A stretch of 64,000 nt of DNA, taken from the NCBI GenBank assembly GCA_022709365.1, contig JAKLIY010000007.1:1-64000 (forward strand), given 5' to 3'. The DNA is from Pseudomonadota bacterium (GTDB lineage Bacteria; Pseudomonadota; Gammaproteobacteria; Competibacterales; Competibacteraceae). Made by a program: the position numbers and the translations under genes. Below, one piece after another: positions 18,892-25,768 of the stretch. The first letter of the stretch is position 1; every line of letters begins with the position of its first letter. The notes beneath the pieces were generated by a model. The model had not been told where the DNA came from. It saw only the letters and a list, made by a program, of their open reading frames with translations, and ran no database searches.

Positions 18892-19025
18892 GGTTCGGGG
18901 CTTCGGGCAATGGTGAGAAAACCAGTAGGGAGAAGAATATTAGCCAAACCGTGCTAGGTTCGCTTGCCCGGTTTTGCTTAGGCTTAAAATGAAAATTGAT
19001 TCCTCCGATACCAAAGGAAACGTCC

Positions 19026-19853
19026 ATGAAGATCACCTCGTATTTCGCCAAAGACCTGTTCCAGGGCAAAACTGTTTTCATCACCGGCGGCAGCAGCGGA
19101 ATTAATCTAGGTATTGCCCGCAATTTCGCGGCAGTGGGAGCTAATCTCGGTATCGTTGGCCGTTCGCAGGAGAAGCTCGATACCGCCGCCGCCGAGTTGC
19201 GGGCGCTCGGCGCACAGGTTTCAACCCATTCCGCCGACGTGCGTGATTACGCGGCGCTGGACAACGCCATGCAAGCGTGTCGTGAGGCGCTGGGGCCGAT
19301 GCATACGCTGGTGTGTGGCGCCGCTGGCAACTTCCCGCTGCCCGCCGAGCAGATCAGCCCTAATGGTTTCAAGTCGGTCATCGACATCGACCTGCTGGGC
19401 AGTTTTCACACCTGCCGCGCGGCATTCGAGCAACTGAAGGAAACCAAGGGCAACATCATCTTTATCTCGGCGGGCCAGGCGTTCATGCCCTACGCCTTCC
19501 AGGCGCATGTTGGCGCGGCCAAGGCCGGCATTGACAACATGATGCGCAATCTGGCGCTGGAATGGGGCCGGTTTGGCATCCGCTGCAACAGCATCGCGCC
19601 GGGACCGATTGAGGGCACTGAGGGGGTGCGCCGACTGGTTCCCGAGGGTAGCGCCGACAGACTGAAGAAGATGGTCCCGATGGGTCGGTTCGGCACGCCG
19701 GACGACATCGGTCAACTTAGCGTCTTTCTGGCCTCACCGCTGGCATCCTACATCACAGGAACGCTGGTGGTGGCGGACGGCGGGCAGAATCTGCCCGGTT
19801 CCGGGGCGTGGACGCAGTTGATCCTGGCCGAGATGGCGAAGGCGGCGCGATAG
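19026..19853 (+). CDS. Short-chain dehydrogenase, 2,4-dienoyl-CoA reductase type
   Basis: The 275-residue SDR starts at ATG 19026 behind AAAGGAAA. It has the cofactor motif TGGSSGINLGIA and GAAGNFP. The usual Tyr of YxxxK is replaced: the segment reads QAHVGAAKAGIDNMMRNLALEWG. This exact replacement, together with NSIAPGPIEGTEG, is characteristic of 2,4-dienoyl-CoA reductases (DECR type), which reduce unsaturated acyl-CoA with NADPH. It would serve beta-oxidation of polyunsaturated fatty acids, consistent with the acyl-CoA synthetase two genes downstream. Ser and Lys of the active site are kept. Confidence 0.85.
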   Translation: MKITSYFAKDLFQGKTVFITGGSSGINLGIARNFAAVGANLGIVGRSQEKLDTAAAELRALGAQVSTHSADVRDYAALDNAMQACREALGPMHTLVCGAAGNFPLPAEQISPNGFKSVIDIDLLGSFHTCRAAFEQLKETKGNIIFISAGQAFMPYAFQAHVGAAKAGIDNMMRNLALEWGRFGIRCNSIAPGPIEGTEGVRRLVPEGSADRLKKMVPMGRFGTPDDIGQLSVFLASPLASYITGTLVVADGGQNLPGSGAWTQLILAEMAKAAR

Positions 19854-19953
19854 GGGTTCGATTCGCGACGCGCGCTCTCCCTTGTGGAAACGGACAGGTA
19901 CAATAGGCCACGGCAACCTTTGCACCTTCCGCGACTTCCGAGGACTCTCCATC

Positions 19954-21363
19954 ATGCGCTACGTCAGCACCCGGGGCGATATGGCCCCTGCCACGTTTTC
20001 CGACATTCTGCTGGGTGGTCTGGCCCCGGATGGCGGGTTGACGCTTCCGGAAGCGTATCCGGTGCTGACGCCCAATGAATTAGCCCGTTGGCGCGGTTTG
20101 TCCTACCCGGAACTGGCGTTCGCCATTTTGCGCCAGTTCGCCGATGACCTTCCGGTGGAGGATTTGCGGGCGCTGATCGACAAAACCTACACAGTCGCAG
20201 CATTCCGCACCGAGGCCATTACCCCGGTCACGCCGCTCAGCGACGGGGTGTGGCTTCTCGGTCTGTCCAACGGCCCGACGCTGGCGTTCAAGGACATCGC
20301 CCTGCAACTGCTGGGCAATCTGTTTGAATATGCTCTGTTGAAAACGGGTGGTCATCTCAACATTCTCGGCGCGACTTCGGGCGATACCGGTTCCAGCGCG
20401 GAATACGCCCTGCGCGGTAAACGCGGCATCCGGGTGTTCATGCTCTCGCCGCATCAGAAAATGAGCCGGTTTCAGACCGCGCAGATGTTCTCGCTGCAAG
20501 ACCCCAACATTTTCAATATCGCGGTGCGCGGCGTGTTCGATGACTGTCAGGACGTGGTCAAGGCGGTCAGCAATGACGCTGAGTTCAAGGCCCGCTACGC
20601 CATTGGCACGGTCAATTCGATCAATTGGGCGCGGGTCGCGGCGCAGATCGTTTATTACTTCAAGGGCTGGCTGGCAGTCACGACCCGCGAAGATCAGGAA
20701 GTGTCCTTTGCCGTGCCGTCCGGCAATTTCGGCAATATCTGCGCCGGCTATATCGCCAAGCGCATGGGGCTACCCATCCGCCGGCTGATTCTGGCTACCA
20801 ACGAAAATAATGTGCTCGACGAATTCTTCCGCACCGGTGTTTATCGAGTCCGGGCGACCGATCAGGTGACGCACACCAGCAGCCCGTCGATGGATATTTC
20901 CAAGGCGTCCAATTTCGAGCGGTTCATCTTCGAAGCGGTCGGGCGCGATCCGGCAGTGGTGCGCGAGTTGTGGCGGCAGGTGGAAGCACAGGGTTCTTTC
21001 GATCTGTCCGGGACGCCGTATTTCCAGACCGTGCGGGAATCGGGCTTTGTCACCGGCTCCAGCACGCACCAGAACCGCATGGCGACGATTCGCCGGGTGT
21101 ACCAAGAATCCGGGATGATCATTGACACGCACACCGCCGATGGCGTGAAAGTGGGGCTGGAATATCGCGAGGAGGGCGTTCCGCTGCTGTGTCTGGAAAC
21201 CGCCTTACCGGTCAAATTCGAGGATTCCATCATCGAAGCACTGGGCCGTTCTCCGGAGCGGCCAGCGGGCTACGAACAGCTTGAAACGCAGCCGCAACGG
21301 TTTGAAGTGATGGACAAGGATGTGGTGGCCATTAAGGCGTCTATCGCCCGGCATGGCGGTTGA
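19954..21363 (+). CDS. thrC: Threonine synthase ThrC
   Basis: ThrC converts O-phosphohomoserine and water to threonine with PLP. The 469-residue product begins MRYVSTRGDMAPATFSDILLGGLAPDGG, a typical start, at ATG 19954 with an upstream AGGA. The PLP lysine lies in TLAFKDIALQLLGNLFEYAL, and the phosphate-binding loop is GATSGDTGSSAEYA. NSINWARVAAQIVYYF and FGNICAGYIAKRMGLP are also family hallmarks. Length fits the long, proteobacterial class. It follows the SDR gene in the same direction after 100 bp. Confidence 0.95.
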   Translation: MRYVSTRGDMAPATFSDILLGGLAPDGGLTLPEAYPVLTPNELARWRGLSYPELAFAILRQFADDLPVEDLRALIDKTYTVAAFRTEAITPVTPLSDGVWLLGLSNGPTLAFKDIALQLLGNLFEYALLKTGGHLNILGATSGDTGSSAEYALRGKRGIRVFMLSPHQKMSRFQTAQMFSLQDPNIFNIAVRGVFDDCQDVVKAVSNDAEFKARYAIGTVNSINWARVAAQIVYYFKGWLAVTTREDQEVSFAVPSGNFGNICAGYIAKRMGLPIRRLILATNENNVLDEFFRTGVYRVRATDQVTHTSSPSMDISKASNFERFIFEAVGRDPAVVRELWRQVEAQGSFDLSGTPYFQTVRESGFVTGSSTHQNRMATIRRVYQESGMIIDTHTADGVKVGLEYREEGVPLLCLETALPVKFEDSIIEALGRSPERPAGYEQLETQPQRFEVMDKDVVAIKASIARHGG

Positions 21364-21443
21364 GCAGCACAACACGATAGATTTTTTCCAACGACCGCCC
21401 CTGCGCGGCGGACCATCAAAACGACAATGAGGAGGCTGTACCC

Positions 21444-23096
21444 GTGTCTGTAAAAAGTATCGAACGCACCCCATCCGCTTATTACAACCCTCTGCTGATC
21501 AAAAATCTGCTCGATAATCCGGTTCGCCAGTTCCCGGATCAGGAGATTGTTTACGGCGATTTCAAGCGCCTGACCTACCGCGAACTGGGCGAGCGGATCG
21601 GTCGGCTGGCCAGCGGTCTGGCAGGTTTGGGCGTCAAGTCCGGCGACACGGTGGCGGTGATGGACTGGGACAGCCATCGTTATTTGGAATGCTTTTTTGC
21701 CGTGCCGATGATGGGCGCGGTACTCCATACGGTGAACATCCGGCTGTCCCCGGAGCAGATTCTCTACACCATCAATCACGCCGAGGATGACGTGATTCTG
21801 GTCAACACTGAATTTCTGCCGATTCTGGAAACCATCCGTGAACGCATCGAGCCGGTCAAGAAGCTCGTATTGTTGAACGATACCGGCGTGACTCCGGCCA
21901 CAACTCTGGAAATCGCCACCGAGTATGAAGCCCTACTGGCTTCGGGCGACCCCGGCCATACATTCCCGGATTTCTCCGAGGACACTCGCGCCACCACGTT
22001 TTACACCACCGGCACGACCGGTCTGCCCAAGGGCGTGTATTTCAGCCATCGGCAATTGGTATTGCACACCCTGGCGACGCGCGCGGCGCTGGCCGGTTCT
22101 GGTCAGGGGCGGCTGAATCAGGATGATGTGTATATGCCGATTACCCCGATGTTCCACGTCCACGCCTGGGGGGTTCCCTACATCGCCACCACCCTGGGCG
22201 TCAAACAGGTTTATCCGGGTCGCTATGTCCCTGAACACCTGTTGAGTCTGATTCAATGTGAAGACGTGACCTTTTCCCACTGTGTGCCGACCATTCTGCA
22301 AATGCTGCTGTCCAGCCCCAAGGTGGAGGAGACCGATCTGTCGCGATGGAAGGTGATCATTGGCGGTGCAGCGTTGCCACAGGCGCTGGCCCGCCAGGCC
22401 CGCAGCCGGGGCGTGGACATTTTCGCCGCCTACGGCATGTCGGAAACCTGTCCGATTCTGACGTTCGCCCAGCTCAAGCCGCACATGCTGGACTGGGACG
22501 AGGAGCGGCAACTGGAGATTCGCTGCAAGACCGGCCTGCCGATTCCCATGGTCGAGCTGCGGATTGTGGACGAGGAGATGAACGATATGCCACACGATGG
22601 CGTCAGTCAGGGTGAAGTGGTGGTGCGCACCCCGTGGCTAACCCAGGGTTATCTCAAGGACCCGCGCAATTCCGAACAGCTTTGGCGCGGCGGCTATCTA
22701 CACACCGGCGATATTGGCGTAATCGACGCTGAGGGCTATCTCAAAATCACTGACCGGCTGAAGGACGTGATCAAGACCGGCGGTGAGTGGATCTCCTCGC
22801 TGGAACTGGAGGATTTGATTCTCAAACATCCGGCGGTTGCCGAAGCAGCGGTCGTCGGTGTCCCCGATCCAAAATGGGGCGAGCGGCCTATGGCGCTGGT
22901 GGTGGCCAAGCCGGGACAGGACTTGGAGGCAGCGGCGATTCGCGCCTGGCTGCAAGACTTCGCCGAGCGGGGCGTCATTTCCAAATGGGGCATTCCTGAC
23001 CGGGTGCTGTTTGTTGACGCCATTCCGAAAACCAGCGTCGGCAAGCTTGACAAGAAGGCCATGCGCCAACAATACATACAGGCTATCCAGGGTTGA
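21444..23096 (+). CDS. Fatty-acyl-CoA synthetase (AMP-forming)
   Basis: The 550-residue enzyme activates a fatty acid with ATP and CoA. The start is GTG behind GAGGAGG. Motifs in order: TTFYTTGTTGLPKGVYFSH (P-loop), AAYGMSETCPI, GYLHTGDIGVIDAEGYLKITDRLKDVIKTGGEWISS, and the C-terminal lysine in KTSVGKLDKKAMR. The sequence resembles medium/long-chain acyl-CoA ligases of the FadD3/AlkK type. It probably feeds beta-oxidation or phospholipid synthesis; chain-length specificity cannot be read. It is downstream of thrC by 80 bp. Confidence 0.9.
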   Translation: MSVKSIERTPSAYYNPLLIKNLLDNPVRQFPDQEIVYGDFKRLTYRELGERIGRLASGLAGLGVKSGDTVAVMDWDSHRYLECFFAVPMMGAVLHTVNIRLSPEQILYTINHAEDDVILVNTEFLPILETIRERIEPVKKLVLLNDTGVTPATTLEIATEYEALLASGDPGHTFPDFSEDTRATTFYTTGTTGLPKGVYFSHRQLVLHTLATRAALAGSGQGRLNQDDVYMPITPMFHVHAWGVPYIATTLGVKQVYPGRYVPEHLLSLIQCEDVTFSHCVPTILQMLLSSPKVEETDLSRWKVIIGGAALPQALARQARSRGVDIFAAYGMSETCPILTFAQLKPHMLDWDEERQLEIRCKTGLPIPMVELRIVDEEMNDMPHDGVSQGEVVVRTPWLTQGYLKDPRNSEQLWRGGYLHTGDIGVIDAEGYLKITDRLKDVIKTGGEWISSLELEDLILKHPAVAEAAVVGVPDPKWGERPMALVVAKPGQDLEAAAIRAWLQDFAERGVISKWGIPDRVLFVDAIPKTSVGKLDKKAMRQQYIQAIQG

Positions 23097-23165
23097 CGGC
23101 GGGAATCAAGTCCGTAACCATGGACTCCAAACAGTCACACGTTAAATAGCCTGAGGAGAGCAAAA

Positions 23166-23744
23166 ATGGCGACGATGCGTATAGTGGGTCTGACCGCCTT
23201 GGTATTGAGCGGGGGGTTGATTTCGTGGGCAGGCGCACAGCCGATGCCGACTGGCGCCCCGGCTTATCAGATGCCGCAGTTGCAGGAACCGCCTCCCCTG
23301 CCCGGTTCATCACGACAGGGGGTATCGCCGGGTAGGGCCGTTCAGTTCTCTCAGCCCGAGGTAGAAGAGGCTATAGACATGGACAGCGGACCGGGCTGGT
23401 CGCCACCGAGCGGGATTCAGATTCGGGAAGACCGGGGGATTCGTTATGTGTCGGGCGGAATCGGCGCAAACGAACGCGATGAACTCAATGCTCTGTTTCA
23501 TCAGTTCAATTTGCGGTTGTTGTTCGCCATGCAGGCCGGCAACTATCTGGCGGATGTCCGGGTGAACATCATCAATGCACGCGGCGAAACCGTCTTCAGC
23601 GCCAAGTCGGAAGGTCCTTGGTTCTTTGTGCAATTACCGCCCGGTGCTTATACCGTGGATGTCGATGCTATGGGCCGGACGCAAGGGCAGTCGGTGCGCA
23701 TTAACAGCGGTCGGCAGTCCCGGTTGAATTTTTTCTGGCGTTAA
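23166..23744 (+). CDS. Exported protein with carboxypeptidase-regulatory-like domain
   Basis: The 192-residue product begins with a signal peptide (MRIVGLTALVLSGGLISWAGA) cleaved before QPMP. A Pro-rich linker follows. The C-terminal half, containing GIRYVSGGIGANERDELNAL and FAMQAGNYLADVRVNIINARGE, ends in a beta-sandwich-like segment (WFFVQLPPGAYTVDVDAMGRTQ) like carboxypeptidase regulatory-like domains. It is predicted periplasmic, with function unknown. Convergent with the FimV-like gene; a series of short hairpins separates them. Confidence 0.75.
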   Translation: MATMRIVGLTALVLSGGLISWAGAQPMPTGAPAYQMPQLQEPPPLPGSSRQGVSPGRAVQFSQPEVEEAIDMDSGPGWSPPSGIQIREDRGIRYVSGGIGANERDELNALFHQFNLRLLFAMQAGNYLADVRVNIINARGETVFSAKSEGPWFFVQLPPGAYTVDVDAMGRTQGQSVRINSGRQSRLNFFWR

Positions 23745-23750
23745 AAACCA

Positions 23751-23884
23751 CCCAGGGCAACGCCCTGGGCTAATATTGAATCGCCCTTTCAGGGCTAAAA
23801 AAACATCTTTAAGCCCCAAAGGGGCGGATCCATTTCAGCCCAGGGCGACGCCTTGGGCTGAAGTTAGCGCGCCCCGTTGGGGCG
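23751..23884. repeat. Cluster of short GC-rich palindromes between convergent genes
   Basis: At least five hairpins follow one another: CCCAGGGCAACGCCCTGGG, GCCCTTTCAGGGC, GCCCCAAAGGGGC, CAGCCCAGGGCG/GCCTTGGGCTG and CGCCCCGTTGGGGCG. The first is repeated at 42661-42680. This looks like a dispersed intergenic repeat family; here it could also act as a bidirectional terminator. Confidence 0.6.
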
Positions 23885-23891
23885 TGACTCG

Positions 23892-25745
23892 TCATTCCCC
23901 CCCGTCCGGCGATGCGGGTTTCGGAACATCGGTTTTCCGGGATTCAGCAGCGTTTTGTTGTTCCAGTAAACTTTTTGCGACCGTGGAATCAGTGTATTTG
24001 ACGATTTCTTGAAGAGTGGGAATGCGTAGCATTGATCCCGTTTTCAAATGATCCATGGTCGGCTTGGAAAACGCTTGTGGATTCGCCAAGAACAGGGCTT
24101 TCATCATAATGTCCCGGCCCAGGTTCGGATCGGGGCGCACTTTGGTGGCGATGTCCCAGAGTCGCTCGTTATTGGAAACTGGGCCGTATTCATCACCGCC
24201 TTTGTAGACCTTATCTGGTAACTCAGCGGGAGAGGGCTGTTCAACGACCAGCAGTTCTTCGGCGACGATAGGGGGTTCAGCCGGTGACTCGGCGACGACG
24301 GGGGGTTCAGCCGGTGGCTCGTCGGCGACGGGCGCGGCGGGCGATTCAACCGGTTTTTCGTCGGGAACGGGGGGTTCAGCCGGTGACTCGGCAACGACCG
24401 GCTTGGGCGGTTCGGCGATAGATGGCTCCGCAGCCGCTGGTTCGGAGATGACCATCGTCGGGAGTCGTGCGGCGTCCGCCAGAATTTCCGAGACGGCTAT
24501 AAACAGCAGTGGCGTCGCTGAAACCGGTTCCAGAATGGGTGAATCTGCTTCTGGCGCGGTGGCGACGGACTCAGCCGGTTGAGGCGGTTGCGGTTCTGGG
24601 GCGGCTGGTTTTTCGGGTTCAGCGGCGACGGGTTCAGCCGCATGGGGAGTTTCCGATTCTGGGGCGGCTGGTTTTTCGGGTTCAGCGGCGACGGGTTCAG
24701 CCGCTTGGGGGGTTTCCGGTGCTGGTTTCGGTTCGGCAACCGCAGCCACCGGTTCAGGAATCGGTGGAGAGGGCGCAGCTTCCGGGGCAGGGGGCGTCGG
24801 TGCGGTGGGTTGGGGCGCTGGCGTTTCCGTGACGGCGACCGGTTCAGGAATAGGCGCCAACACCAGCGGAAAGACTTCGGGCGTACTGGGGGGTGGAGTG
24901 CTATCTACGGCTACTGGTATCGCCGGAGGTTCTTCCACAGTCGCCAGTCGCCGGGCAATCGGGGAACCCGTAGAGTCAGCAATCTCCCGGTAGGTCGGAA
25001 TTCGTAACCGGGCGCCAGTCTTCAGACCCCCGATCCCGGCGCTGGAAAATGCCTGCGGATTAGCCTGAAACAGGGCTTGCATCATTTGTTCGCGGGTAAT
25101 TCCCTCGGGCCGGAGCTTGGTCGCGATGCCCCACAGCCCTTCGCCCGGAGCGACCGGTCCATAAACGTCACCCGGCTTGTAGGCCGGCACAGTCGATGGC
25201 GTTGCCACCGGGAGTGGTGAGGCTGCCGGCTCACGGTTCTCAGGAACGGCGGCAGCGACGGCTGGCGCTGGAATCGGTGCGGGGGCAACTCCAGGCGCTT
25301 CCGGCGCATTCAACACCGTTTTGGTCCGGCTGCTGGGGCGCTGGGCTAGGCGTCGCACGGGATCAAGAAACACCGTGAATTCGCGGAAGGTCTTGCCACG
25401 CGGCCAGCCAAATTCCAGCAGCAACGCCAGCGACGGCTCGCGGATCGGCTGGGTGGAAACGACTTTGACGTAAACCCGCCCTTCCGCGTCGTATTGAATC
25501 GAAAAGACCAGATTTGCCAGGGTCGCCGCCCGGTCAAGACCAAATTCCTCGAACATCGACGGCGAGGCGATTTTGACGGAAACCCGGCCCAGTTCTTCGG
25601 GGGTCAACGTCGGCAAGGGAATCGTCGCGTCGAATAACTGGTTCAACGCGGACTGAACCTGAATTTCACCGACTTCCAGAGCCAGCGCGCAGGTTGACCC
25701 CAGTAGTAACGAAAGCAGCCAGCAGCGAAGTGAGAGGCGGGTCAT
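23892..25745 (-). CDS. FimV-like protein with two LysM-type domains
   Basis: The 617-residue product has a signal peptide (WLLSLLLGSTCALA) and a FimV N-terminal domain (LEVGEIQVQSALNQLFDATIPL). Two related LysM-like units follow. The first has YKPGDVYGPVAPGEGLWGIA near residue 190; the second, close to the C-terminus, has YKGGDEYGPVSNNERLWDIA. They are separated by about 270 residues of Pro/Ala/Glu-rich repeats. FimV proteins bind peptidoglycan and organise type IV pili at the pole. The second LysM unit is unusual; typical FimV proteins have one LysM and a cytoplasmic TPR end, which is absent here. It follows the restriction-modification gene on the same strand by 23 bp. Confidence 0.85.
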   Translation of the reverse strand: MTRLSLRCWLLSLLLGSTCALALEVGEIQVQSALNQLFDATIPLPTLTPEELGRVSVKIASPSMFEEFGLDRAATLANLVFSIQYDAEGRVYVKVVSTQPIREPSLALLLEFGWPRGKTFREFTVFLDPVRRLAQRPSSRTKTVLNAPEAPGVAPAPIPAPAVAAAVPENREPAASPLPVATPSTVPAYKPGDVYGPVAPGEGLWGIATKLRPEGITREQMMQALFQANPQAFSSAGIGGLKTGARLRIPTYREIADSTGSPIARRLATVEEPPAIPVAVDSTPPPSTPEVFPLVLAPIPEPVAVTETPAPQPTAPTPPAPEAAPSPPIPEPVAAVAEPKPAPETPQAAEPVAAEPEKPAAPESETPHAAEPVAAEPEKPAAPEPQPPQPAESVATAPEADSPILEPVSATPLLFIAVSEILADAARLPTMVISEPAAAEPSIAEPPKPVVAESPAEPPVPDEKPVESPAAPVADEPPAEPPVVAESPAEPPIVAEELLVVEQPSPAELPDKVYKGGDEYGPVSNNERLWDIATKVRPDPNLGRDIMMKALFLANPQAFSKPTMDHLKTGSMLRIPTLQEIVKYTDSTVAKSLLEQQNAAESRKTDVPKPASPDGGE

Positions 25746-25768
25746 GGCATGGAATCCTTCATGGTCGA

